Assembly (NCBI RefSeq): GCF_029846635.1
Contig: NZ_JARVTG010000001.1
Coordinates: 1-64,000, forward strand
Direction: 5' to 3'
DNA: 64,000 nt
DNA from: Pokkaliibacter sp. MBI-7
Lineage (GTDB): Bacteria; Pseudomonadota; Gammaproteobacteria; Pseudomonadales; Balneatricaceae
Shown one piece after another: positions 15,768 through 22,830 of the stretch (positions within the stretch are counted from its first letter, which is position 1; every line of letters begins with the position of its first letter). A program made the position numbers and the translations under genes. A model generated the notes under the pieces. It was not told the origin of the DNA, ran no database searches, and was given only the letters and a program-made list of their open reading frames with translations.

Positions 15768-15840
15768 AGCCCCTCCAAGTAATAACAGGGCTAGGTCGTC
15801 CCAGCAGATCACTCCCAAAACGGGGGAAGTCGTCTTCCAA
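15768..15840 (-). promoter_or_regulatory. Guanidine-II riboswitch (mini-ykkC)
   Basis: On the minus strand two short hairpins each present the diagnostic ACGA loop: GGAAG-ACGA-CTTCC (15838 to 15825) and CTGGG-ACGA-CCTAG (15804 to 15791). About 20 bases separate them, and the second lies just before the gdx Shine-Dalgarno. Paired ACGR-loop hairpins are the signature of the guanidine-II class, where ligand binding frees the ribosome site. Confidence 0.85.
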
Positions 15841-15857
15841 TACAGGTATGTTAAGAA

Positions 15858-16484
15858 CTACCTAACAATATCACCCGTCAAAATTTTCATTCCAGCAAAA
15901 CCAAAAAAAGCAGCAAACGTACATTCAAACATGACTTTCGATTTTAGATAGATATTTCTCGCTCTATGGTTAGAGAAAAGAACAGCGTAACCAAGAAAGA
16001 CACTGGAACTCAACATTCCAACAGACAATATCACTGTCACCAAATCAGAAACCTGCGCAGTTGCAGGAACACCGATGGAGTACAGAGAGGCGAAATACAA
16101 TATGGCTTTGGGATTAGTCAGGTGAATAAGTAAACCTTTGAAATAAATATTGGTCAGCGTTGTTGAATGACTTTGAACTAATGTCAATGTAGATTTTCCG
16201 ACGGCAGAACGTAAAGATTTCAACGACAAATAAATCAAATAAGCAGCGCCACAATACCGTATGACTTCAAATATCCAAACATTTGAACTGAGCAGTGCCG
16301 CCAAACCAAACGCTGCACTACAAGACCAAAACAGCGAACCAGTGAGCACGCCACAAGCTAGACCTAAGCCGTAAATTCGACCATGACTCATTGATGCACT
16401 AGCAATAGCTAATGTCGCAGGCCCAGGACTCGCTATCGCAGCTAATGCTGCCACTAAGATTAGAGGGTAATTAATAGCATCCAT
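15858..16484 (-). CDS. LysE/RhtB-family amino-acid exporter
   Basis: A protein of about 208 residues with the LysE-type layout: NYPLILVAALAAIASPGPATLAIASASMSHG (the SPGP signature), then LACGVLTGSLFWSCSAAFGLAALL, YLIYLSLKSLRSA, KGLLIHLTNPKAILYFASLY and a C-terminal helix pair. ATG 16484 has AAGG at suitable spacing, whereas ATG 16493 abuts it. It is the last structural gene of the leftward AT-rich amino-acid cluster before gdx. Confidence 0.85.
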   Translation of the reverse strand: MDAINYPLILVAALAAIASPGPATLAIASASMSHGRIYGLGLACGVLTGSLFWSCSAAFGLAALLSSNVWIFEVIRYCGAAYLIYLSLKSLRSAVGKSTLTLVQSHSTTLTNIYFKGLLIHLTNPKAILYFASLYSIGVPATAQVSDLVTVILSVGMLSSSVFLGYAVLFSNHRARNIYLKSKVMFECTFAAFFGFAGMKILTGDIVR

Positions 16485-16542
16485 TGCAATCATCCTTAAC
16501 TGTATCTTTGTGAGTTACAAACCAAAAAAAACCACCCTAACA

Positions 16543-17436
16543 TCATGATAATTCTAAACTATTAAGCAATAGTGCTAATTCTTTCCTTTCCTTTCCTTCT
16601 AATGCCCTAAGTGGCAACGGCAAACAGGGAGGCTTAACTAAGTTTTGAATCTCAGCCGCAGCAGCTACAACACGAAGACTTCCTCCATTACGATGGAATA
16701 GTTCCCACATCGGAGCTAAGCGGTTTGACAGGCGCAACGTTTCTTGAGTATCTCCTTTCTGTGCTGCTGTTGTAAACGATTGAGCTACTTCAGGGTATAA
16801 GCCACCAATGACTGAATACCAAACGTCACATCCTGCGTTCAATCCGGTAGCAGCACAAGCATCACCACTAATACCTATGGATACATGATCGGGAATTAAA
16901 GCACGGAGGCGGTTTACTCGATCTAAAGCGGCTTGAGGTTCCATCGGCACACCTGGGATTTTTATTGACCTGACATTGGGTAACTGAGCGATACGCCCGT
17001 GCAGTTCATCACTGAAATTAAAATGTGTAGTGCCAGGATTATCATAGACGCACAGAGGAACGGATAGATTAGAAGTGACAACTTCATACAACTTATACAC
17101 TTCATTTTCTTTCAACTGCTGGTATGACATTGGCGCTAATAACACTGCACTTGCTCCTGCCGCTTGAGCGTCTTCGGCATTTAGGAGTACATCTCTTAGG
17201 TTTAAAGCACTAATACCAACCATGACAGGTATGTTTTCTGCGTGTTGAACCGCAATCTGCGCGACTCTTTTTCGTTCTTCTCTTGTGAGGTACGCATAGT
17301 TACCAGTCGACCCCAATACCCCAATAGAATCCACCTCAGCATTAACCAAGCGCTGAATAAGACCTATAAAAGCTTTTTCATCAACAGAATCATCGTACAT
17401 TGGTGTTAAGGGAAATGCAGATAGCCCAACAAACAT
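16543..17436 (-). CDS. Dihydrodipicolinate synthase/N-acetylneuraminate lyase family aldolase
   Basis: A 297-residue (beta/alpha)8 class I aldolase. It has the GSTGNYAYL loop in place of the usual GTTGE, the catalytic Tyr131 in VYDNPGT, and the Schiff-base Lys159 in IKIPG. True DapA uses pyruvate and aspartate semialdehyde; the GSTGNY variant and the setting among exporters point to a catabolic or hydroxy-amino-acid aldolase instead, which is inference. ATG 17436 has AGAAGG 8 bases upstream and is preferred over GTG 17445. Confidence 0.82.
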   Translation of the reverse strand: MFVGLSAFPLTPMYDDSVDEKAFIGLIQRLVNAEVDSIGVLGSTGNYAYLTREERKRVAQIAVQHAENIPVMVGISALNLRDVLLNAEDAQAAGASAVLLAPMSYQQLKENEVYKLYEVVTSNLSVPLCVYDNPGTTHFNFSDELHGRIAQLPNVRSIKIPGVPMEPQAALDRVNRLRALIPDHVSIGISGDACAATGLNAGCDVWYSVIGGLYPEVAQSFTTAAQKGDTQETLRLSNRLAPMWELFHRNGGSLRVVAAAAEIQNLVKPPCLPLPLRALEGKERKELALLLNSLELS

Positions 17437-17494
17437 GAAATTCACCTTCTAAAATAGAATTAACTTATTGAAAAAATGGCGTTATAACGACGTT

Positions 17495-18121
17495 CTATAT
17501 GTATTGGCTTAGCAGAGGTGTTACCAGCTTTAATGCAATACCAAACATGATGCATGAAATCGCAGAATCTAACATTCGCCATGTTCTTGGCTTACTAAAG
17601 AGTGGGATCAACTTGTTAGCCAAATACACCAAGCCATAGAACCATATCCCTGATGCAACCAGCGCCCCGATAACAAACAATAGTTTTTCATCAGGTTCCA
17701 TTTGAGCAGTCACACCACCAAGGATCACCACCGTATCCAGATAGACATGTGGATTTAAAAAAGTGATAGCCATCGCCATCAAAACGACTTTTAACCAACT
17801 CTGGGCAATGTCCGAATTCTCCAACTCTAGGTGACTTGAACCTTTCCACGCTGATTTTGCAGATTGGTAGCCATACCAGAAAAGAAATACTACGCCGCCA
17901 AGAGTCAAAAGGTCTTTCCATAATGGTGCTTTATAGAGAAGTGTCCCTATACCAAGTACACCAGTACTGATGAGAAGAATGTCACCAAGAAAACAGACAG
18001 TGGCAACGGACAGTGCGTATTGCTTTTTTAATCCGCACTTTAATAGAAACGCATTTTGGCTACCGATTGCGACAATCAAACTTCCAGAAACAACGGCACC
18101 CGTTAACAAAGTATTTATCAC
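17495..18121 (-). CDS. ArgO/LysE-type basic amino-acid exporter
   Basis: About 208 residues, closely following E. coli ArgO: IVAIGSQNAFLLKCGLKKQY, a LGGVVFLFWYGYQSAKSAW helix and loop, then AITFLNPHVYLDTVVILGG. ArgO exports arginine and the toxic analogue canavanine. The likely start is GTG 18121, with GAGG 6 bases upstream and immediately after the TGA of the B3/B4 gene, so translation is coupled. Confidence 0.85.
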   Translation of the reverse strand: MINTLLTGAVVSGSLIVAIGSQNAFLLKCGLKKQYALSVATVCFLGDILLISTGVLGIGTLLYKAPLWKDLLTLGGVVFLFWYGYQSAKSAWKGSSHLELENSDIAQSWLKVVLMAMAITFLNPHVYLDTVVILGGVTAQMEPDEKLLFVIGALVASGIWFYGLVYLANKLIPLFSKPRTWRMLDSAISCIMFGIALKLVTPLLSQYI

Positions 18122-18122
18122 A

Positions 18123-18827
18123 TCAAACCTCAATGGATTTTGAAGCAAACACCAACGATTGCTCTATCACTGACTCAGGCATGATCACTTGCAAGTGTTT
18201 GATCATTTCGTCCCCTGCTTCTCGCAAGCTTTCTAGTGGCATTTCTGGCAAGCTTTCTAGAATAAACCACATGTTACGTGTGTCGGGTTCAATTCGAGTT
18301 CTAACACCTTGTCTCCAGTTCCAACGACGACAAGTTACGCCGATATCATCGCGCCAAATAACTTCCCCAACGTCAGGGTTTTCAATTGAAGCCTCACCAT
18401 TTTTAATGGTGTCAAAAGATTCAGTACCATCTGCAATAGTGAGTGTTGGTGTTCCTTGATAGCTATCCATGTCTTCACCACCAACAGGTATGGCGTATCG
18501 AATACTGATGGCATTATAAATGTCTACAATAGGGTCAATACTTGACATTGTTCCATCTTTTAATACTCGTTTTCTAAGCGCTGCGGCAGAGCAAGGCGTT
18601 CGATTAGGTTTCGAACCAAATTGACGAAAAACGTCTCCCCACGCATTGATGTGAGACTCAGCCCAACAAAAATCGCTTTCCAAGATAGATGCACAAGCTT
18701 CCTTTAAAACGTCCTTTGCATACGTAACGTCTTGAACTTCAGTTCCTTTAACTGTGATACTTAATGCTTTAAATTCAGGCGCAATATTAGAAATGCGACT
18801 GTCAATTGACGGTAGTAGTGTAACCAT
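18123..18827 (-). CDS. B3/B4 tRNA-editing-domain protein
   Basis: A 234-residue stand-alone B3/B4 domain, the editing module otherwise found in the PheRS beta subunit. Landmarks are NRTPCSAAALRKRVLKDGTMSSIDPIVDIYNAISIRYAIPVGGEDMDSYQG, then EVIWRDDIGVTCRRWNWRQG and MWFILESLPEMP. Such proteins are thought to hydrolyse mischarged aminoacyl-tRNA or to bind amino acids. ATG 18827 has GAGGA 8 bases upstream. It is the first gene of the leftward operon and divergent from the XRE-cupin regulator. Confidence 0.82.
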   Translation of the reverse strand: MVTLLPSIDSRISNIAPEFKALSITVKGTEVQDVTYAKDVLKEACASILESDFCWAESHINAWGDVFRQFGSKPNRTPCSAAALRKRVLKDGTMSSIDPIVDIYNAISIRYAIPVGGEDMDSYQGTPTLTIADGTESFDTIKNGEASIENPDVGEVIWRDDIGVTCRRWNWRQGVRTRIEPDTRNMWFILESLPEMPLESLREAGDEMIKHLQVIMPESVIEQSLVFASKSIEV

Positions 18828-18842
18828 TAGATAATTCCTCTC

Positions 18843-19472
18843 ATGACTCATTTGCTACAAGATACATTTATGACCGAAAAAGTCAATATAATGACCGATA
18901 GTGGTTCTAATGCCCAGACTGTCAACCAAGCCGTTGCTGCCAGAATCAAAGAGCACCGCAAACATCTCAAGCTTTCACTCGATGTATTGGCGAAAAAAGC
19001 AGGGATCAGTAAAGGGATGCTAGTTGAAATCGAAAAAGGCTCTGCTAATCCAAGTATTGCTATTCTGTGTAAATTATCCGCTGCGCTTGGTATTTCAGTA
19101 GCCGATATTGTCAATGTGGCTAGTAACCCAACCATCAATGTCATTTCTAAAGAAGATATTCCAACTCTGTGGGATGGAGAACATGGTGGTAGTGCTAAGT
19201 TATTGGTAGGAACGACTGGCCCCAACATGATAGAACTTTGGCGTTGGGTAATGAAACCATCCGAACATTTTGAATCCCCCGGTCATCCACCCGGTACATT
19301 TGAACTATTCCATGTTGAGTCTGGAATACTCACTTTGAATATTGATGGTCAAACAGTAGAACTGCTTGAAGGTCAATCTGCTATAGCTAAAACGGATGTT
19401 CCTCACTCCTATTCGAATCAAGCTGACTCTGATTTGGTGTTTACCATGAGCGTTACTGAGTTACATAGATAG
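18843..19472 (+). CDS. XRE-cupin transcriptional regulator
   Basis: An HTH_3 domain (VAARIKEHRKHLKLSLDVLAKKAGISKGMLVEIEKGSANPSIAILCKLSAALGISV) is followed by a C-terminal cupin_2 domain (HPPGTFELFHVESGILTLNIDGQTVELLEGQSAIAKTDVPHSYSN). This SutR/PuuR-like layout senses small metabolites through the cupin. It diverges from the amino-acid export operon and is its likely regulator. ATG 18843 leaves only 15 bp to the divergent start, so ATG 18870 or ATG 18891 (MTDSGSN) is at least as plausible. Confidence 0.88.
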   Translation: MTHLLQDTFMTEKVNIMTDSGSNAQTVNQAVAARIKEHRKHLKLSLDVLAKKAGISKGMLVEIEKGSANPSIAILCKLSAALGISVADIVNVASNPTINVISKEDIPTLWDGEHGGSAKLLVGTTGPNMIELWRWVMKPSEHFESPGHPPGTFELFHVESGILTLNIDGQTVELLEGQSAIAKTDVPHSYSNQADSDLVFTMSVTELHR

Positions 19473-19548
19473 TAAGGACATCCCATTCCAATCGATTTAG
19501 GACTCAATGTGAACCACCCCGAGTTTTGCGGAGGCTGGTTGGTTTGAG

Positions 19549-20604
19549 TCAAGCCGCAATGGCCTGACTCCCGAGGTTGCGGTAGTAGTTTGCCTCAGCT
19601 TCTGCCGGTGGAATATAGCCAAGTGGCTCAAGCAGCCGCTGGTGATTGAACCACGACACCCAATTGAGGGTCGCCAGTTCCACCTCTTCCAGGCTGCGCC
19701 AGCGGCGCCGGTGGATCACTTCGGCCTTGTACAGACCGTTGATCGTCTCTGCCAGCGCGTTGTCGTAGCTGTCGCCCTTGCTGCCCACCGATGGCGCGAC
19801 CCCCATCTCAGCCAGCCGCTCGCTGTAACGCAGCGACACATACTGCGAGCCCCGGTCGCTGTGGTGGATCAGCGCGTTCCGCTCTGGCCGTCGGGCGTAT
19901 AGCGCCTGCTCCAGCGCATCCAGCACGAAGTCGGTGCTCATGCTGCGGCTCACGCGCCAGCCGACAATGAAACGCGAGAATACATCCACCACGAAGGCCA
20001 CATACACGAACCCTTGCCAGGTCGAAACATAGGTGAAATCCGAGACCCATAGCTGGTTGGGGCGCTGGGCTACGAACTGCCGATTAACCCGATCCAGCGG
20101 GCAGGGCCTGCTTTCATCTCCATGGGGGGTTCGCACCGCCTTGCCCCGGCGTACGCCATGCAGTCCTAAACGCTTCATCAATCGCTCCACCGTACAGCGG
20201 GCCACGGCAACGCCCTGGCGCTTGAGCGCACGCCACACCTTGTCAGCACCGTAGACCTGCAGGTTCTCTTCCCAGACCCGCCGAATGTCGTGGCTGAGCG
20301 CCTCATCGCGCTTGTCTCGGCGGCTGCGCAGGTCCGGCTGACGTTGTCGTGCAACATGGCGCCGGTAAGCGGACGGGGCAATCTGCAGAACCTTGCAGAG
20401 CGGCTCGACCCCGAACCGCGCCCGCTGTTGGTCGATGAACGATCTTATGACTTGAAGCGGCGGTCGAGCTCCGCCTGGGCAAAAAACGCGCTGGCCAGAC
20501 GCAGGATCTCGTTGGTTTTGCGCAGCTCCCGCACCTCGCGCTCCAACGACCTGATCCGCTCCTGCTCGCGAGTGGTCAATCACGCTGACCCGTATCACGC
20601 TCAT
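19549..20604 (-). CDS. IS3-family transposase OrfB (DDE integrase core)
   Basis: The rve core is intact: Asp in WVSDFTYVSTW, Asp in IHHSDRGSQY, Glu in YDNALAETINGLYK, with an upstream HTH_21 (YGADKVWRALKRQGVAVARCTVERLMKRLGLHG). The first 55 or so residues of this open frame are out of phase with known OrfB proteins; real OrfB similarity starts near VIRSFIDQQRARFGVEPL. The functional start therefore lies further in, or the protein is made by frameshifting from orfA. Confidence 0.88.
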   Translation of the reverse strand: MSVIRVSVIDHSRAGADQVVGARGAGAAQNQRDPASGQRVFCPGGARPPLQVIRSFIDQQRARFGVEPLCKVLQIAPSAYRRHVARQRQPDLRSRRDKRDEALSHDIRRVWEENLQVYGADKVWRALKRQGVAVARCTVERLMKRLGLHGVRRGKAVRTPHGDESRPCPLDRVNRQFVAQRPNQLWVSDFTYVSTWQGFVYVAFVVDVFSRFIVGWRVSRSMSTDFVLDALEQALYARRPERNALIHHSDRGSQYVSLRYSERLAEMGVAPSVGSKGDSYDNALAETINGLYKAEVIHRRRWRSLEEVELATLNWVSWFNHQRLLEPLGYIPPAEAEANYYRNLGSQAIAA

Positions 20605-20764
20605 ACTGGCGCACCCAGTTACACAACGTCTGTGGGTTACAGCCTATCTTGCTGGCGATCGATACGATCGCAGCCCACTGAGACTCATGCTCACCGCGCT
20701 GCTCAAACATCATCCGTACCGCACGCTCACGGACTTCAGGGGAAAACTTGCTGTTCTTTTTCAT
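20576..20764 (-). pseudogene. IS3-family OrfA, probably frameshifted
   Basis: A 62-residue N-terminal HTH part (FSPEVRERAVRMMFEQRGEHESQWAAIVSIASKIGCNPQTLCNWVRQYERDTGQRD) stops at a TGA. The expected remainder, a leucine-zipper region ending LASAFFAQAELDRRFKS, is present in a neighbouring frame (LTTREQERIRSLEREVREL...). One small indel near 20578 therefore separates the two halves. Intact OrfA would be about 100 residues. Confidence 0.75.
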
Positions 20765-20942
20765 GGCTCCATCTTCTCAAAAGTTGGAGCCTCCGCGAAA
20801 GCCGGGGCGGTTCAGTAATGCGCTTTGAGTGATCAGGTAGATCACTTCAATTTTGATGACTCACACAATACGGTACTTCAAAGTAACTGATATTCGTAAG
20901 GCTTGACGCCCATCCCTCCCCTCCCTGATCATTACTCCTGTG

Positions 20943-20961
20943 TATCAGTCTGTTGACTGAA
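20943..20961. repeat. 19-bp repeated element, copy 1
   Basis: TATCAGTCTGTTGACTGAA, identical to 58152-58170. It contains the dyad TCAGTC-TGT-TGACTGA (one base offset) and a TTGACT box. It stands at the head of the leader-bearing block at 21.1-24 kb. The rest of 20815-21099 holds no gene. Confidence 0.8.
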
Positions 20962-21099
20962 CCCCAGCCACTGCCGATCAGGTGGCACTGATCGCTGATC
21001 AGCTCGGCAAACCATGCGCGATGTGCCTCAGCTCCTGGCGAAGACACGCACTCAGTTACTGAGACTGGCACCGACTTCACTATATTTTTCACACCCCTG

Positions 21100-21148
21100 C
21101 GGGAGACATCCCCACGGGTGGTCTCCCGTTTTCAACTGGAGACCTTTT
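21100..21148 (+). promoter_or_regulatory. 5' leader with switchable Shine-Dalgarno hairpin (a)
   Basis: CGGGAGAC (21100-21107) pairs perfectly with GTCTCCCG (21121-21128). The same middle strand GGTCTCC can instead pair with GGAGACC (21138-21144), which contains the Shine-Dalgarno. This is the clearest case of the leader family; an inner GGGA/TCCC hairpin is also present. Confidence 0.7.
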
Positions 21149-21445
21149 ATGCACTTACAATTAAATATCGCTCTGTATGCAGCGCTGGTATCTGCCAACA
21201 TTCCTGAAGATAAAGCTCAGGCTGTTGTTGATGCCTTGGAGAATGCGATGTCCGATAGCTTGGCTACCAAAAGCGATCTCCAGTTACTAGAGCAACGCCT
21301 CAACCACCGTGTTGACAGCATTGAGCAAAAACTGGAACACAAGATCGACAAATTGGGCCTGCAGCTAACAGTTCGCCTTGGCGGCCTGATGGTTGTAGGG
21401 ATAGGCATCGTTCTGACCGCAATGCGCTACATGCTGATGCCATAG
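21149..21445 (+). CDS. Small coiled-coil protein with C-terminal membrane helix (CCDC90/DUF1640-like)
   Basis: A 98-residue protein: an N-terminal helical part (ALVSANIPEDKAQAVVDALENAM), a coiled coil (LQLLEQRLNHRVDSIEQKLEHKIDKLGLQL), and a terminal transmembrane helix (LGGLMVVGIGIVLTAMRYML). This is the layout of DUF1640-like bacterial proteins, common near mobile elements. GGAGACC precedes ATG 21149. Confidence 0.65.
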   Translation: MHLQLNIALYAALVSANIPEDKAQAVVDALENAMSDSLATKSDLQLLEQRLNHRVDSIEQKLEHKIDKLGLQLTVRLGGLMVVGIGIVLTAMRYMLMP

Positions 21446-21585
21446 TTTCTCACCCCAAAGCGGCTAGCCCCGCTGGGTGGTCACCTGTCTGACGATGATG
21501 ACATCTCATATCAGGAGGCCTTGCTGTTCTTCATTTCGGTGACAGTAGCGCTCGCTACAGATCGCCCATTCACTCTTCTACCCAT

Positions 21586-21637
21586 GCGGGACACACTTCC
21601 GCTGGGGCGATGTGTCTCCCGCTCTTGGAGCCCCATC
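21586..21637 (+). promoter_or_regulatory. 5' leader of the same family (b), in front of an 18-codon frame
   Basis: GCGGGACACA (21586-21595) faces TGTGTCTCCCGC (21611-21622), a stem with a 2-base bulge. The middle strand's CTCC can alternatively pair with GGAG (21627-21630) before ATG 21638. Confidence 0.55.
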
Positions 21638-21694
21638 ATGTACTCAACCTGCATCACCCTGGCTCAACCCGGTGTCATGATTAACGTGGCCTGA
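21638..21694 (+). CDS. 18-residue open frame behind leader (b)
   Basis: MYSTCITLAQPGVMINVA, with TTGGAG 7 bases upstream. It is either a leader-type peptide or the stub left after the original downstream gene was deleted; nothing coding follows until the next leader at 21754. Confidence 0.3.
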   Translation: MYSTCITLAQPGVMINVA

Positions 21695-21753
21695 GAGTCA
21701 GTCATCGATGCTCGACGTATAGCCCGCCTGAACTATCAGGCCACTTCACCTCA

Positions 21754-21816
21754 CCCACTCGGGGATACTGTCCCCGGTGGGTGGTGTCTCCGTGCAACCC
21801 TTTTCGGAGATCAACC
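21754..21816 (+). promoter_or_regulatory. 5' leader of the same family (c)
   Basis: Hairpin: outer CCCAC/GTGGG, inner CGGGGA/TCCCCG. The middle strand GGTGTCTCCG (21783-21792) can pair with upstream GGGGATAC (21761-21768, two wobbles) or with the Shine-Dalgarno strand CGGAGATCAACC just before ATG 21817. Confidence 0.65.
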
Positions 21817-22218
21817 ATGAACGCAACGGACATCCTGGCCGCTAACAAGCGGTTCAGTGACGAAGTTAAACGGCTCAGCCAGGCGGCTGAATACCGGCAC
21901 CTGCAACGAACAGGCGCAGGCGATGTCTACAGCACCAAGCTCGCGTCACGGAATATCCGTGCTTCACTGAAACACCGTTTTCCTGGCCATACGTTCTCTG
22001 TTCGGATGAATGGTTTCACCGAGATCATTGTGCGATGGGAAGGAGGTCCTACTCGGGATGAAGTGCATGAGACTATCAACGCCTTTCGGGCGGGTAGCTA
22101 TGACACTCACCAGGATATGTATATCGAACACCGCACGCCCTGGCATCAGGTCTTCGGCTCGGTGAAACATATACACCTGTCACACTCACGCCCAGCTCGT
22201 ACTGAGCCCGGCGTTTAA
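21817..22218 (+). CDS. LPD29-domain protein
   Basis: A 133-residue protein with SRNIRASLKHRFPGHTFSVRMNGFTEIIVRWEGGPTRDEVHETINAFRAGSYD, matching the large polyvalent protein-associated domain 29 pattern (L-FPG-FSVR ... VxWxxGPT ... F..G.YD). LPD29 is found in phage and plasmid polyvalent proteins associated with anti-defence or establishment. ATG 21817 has CGGAGA upstream, inside leader (c). A 3' tail of about 30 residues is unstructured. Confidence 0.7.
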   Translation: MNATDILAANKRFSDEVKRLSQAAEYRHLQRTGAGDVYSTKLASRNIRASLKHRFPGHTFSVRMNGFTEIIVRWEGGPTRDEVHETINAFRAGSYDTHQDMYIEHRTPWHQVFGSVKHIHLSHSRPARTEPGV

Positions 22219-22259
22219 CTCACGCTTATAGCCTGACACCAGGCACGCTTCTCAACCAG

Positions 22260-22319
22260 CCCGCATGGGGATACCTCCCCAGCGGGCGGTATCTCCGTGC
22301 TTATTTTATGGAGATCACC
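22260..22319 (+). promoter_or_regulatory. 5' leader of the same family (d), klcA
   Basis: Hairpin: outer CCCGC/GCGGG, inner TGGGGA/TCCCCA. GGTATCTCC (22288-22296) can pair with upstream GGGGATACC (22267-22275; nine pairs, one wobble) or with GGAGATCACC (22310-22319) holding the Shine-Dalgarno. Confidence 0.7.
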
Positions 22320-22748
22320 ATGTCGACACTGACCTCAGAAAACCGCATCACCCGCACCCTTATTCAGCCAGACGATGTTGGCAGTACGCTCTCTCAGTAT
22401 CTGGGAGGCAAGCCTGCCCATGCCATCCTCTTTGAGATGAACACCTTTCGTCAGCTTGATAGCTACGCCGACGCCTACCACGGTGGACAATGGCAGTTCT
22501 TCGCGCTGTCGAATCGAGGGGTCTACATGGCCCCGATAGGAGAGGGTCAACTGACGCTTGAAGTCCCTAGTAATCACTTTACTGGAAGCATGAGCTTTGA
22601 TGCCGCCGGCATCGTCGCCTCGCTGTTTACGCTCAACATGTTGGCATGGAAAACAAATAACGACGACGTTGGTGAGAGTTTCTACAGACTCAGAGACTTT
22701 GCCTGTGCGCATGCCGAAGCAAGCAGCATTCTAAGAGCCATCGACTGA
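22320..22748 (+). CDS. klcA: KlcA/ArdB-family antirestriction protein
   Basis: A 142-residue protein with the family pattern: DAYHGGQWQFFALSNRGVYMAPIG, VPSNHFTGSMSFDAAGIVASLFTLNMLAWK, then FYRLRDFACAHAEASSILRAID. ArdB/KlcA proteins protect incoming DNA from type I restriction without mimicking DNA. ATG 22320 is used rather than the in-frame ATG 22308, which lies inside the Shine-Dalgarno hairpin of leader (d). Confidence 0.9.
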   Translation: MSTLTSENRITRTLIQPDDVGSTLSQYLGGKPAHAILFEMNTFRQLDSYADAYHGGQWQFFALSNRGVYMAPIGEGQLTLEVPSNHFTGSMSFDAAGIVASLFTLNMLAWKTNNDDVGESFYRLRDFACAHAEASSILRAID

Positions 22749-22783
22749 CCTCTCTCAACTTCACTGGAATCCTCTTCTCACTC

Positions 22784-22810
22784 AGGCCCTTCGGGGCCTT
22801 TTTCTTTTTC
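22784..22810 (+). terminator. Terminator after klcA
   Basis: AGGCCC-TTCG-GGGCCT (22784-22799) followed by TTTTTCTTTTT. A tetraloop hairpin with a long U tract separates klcA from the HsdM-like gene. Confidence 0.8.
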
Positions 22811-22830
22811 CTCACCACAGAGACTCAATC

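Larger units (their letters stand above)
19510..20814 (-). mobile_element. IS3-family insertion sequence
   Basis: 1305 bp. The terminal inverted repeats are imperfect (left TGAACCACCCCGAGTTTTGC, right end complement TGAACCGCCCCGGCTTTCGC, both continuing GGAGGCT). Two overlapping genes lie inside on the minus strand. No matching 3-5 bp target duplication is seen at the ends (left flank AATG, right flank GTAA). Confidence 0.88.

Noticed and set aside
15768..15818. Longer start of the SMR gene
   Set aside because: It would overlap the riboswitch hairpins and exceed the conserved 105-residue family length.
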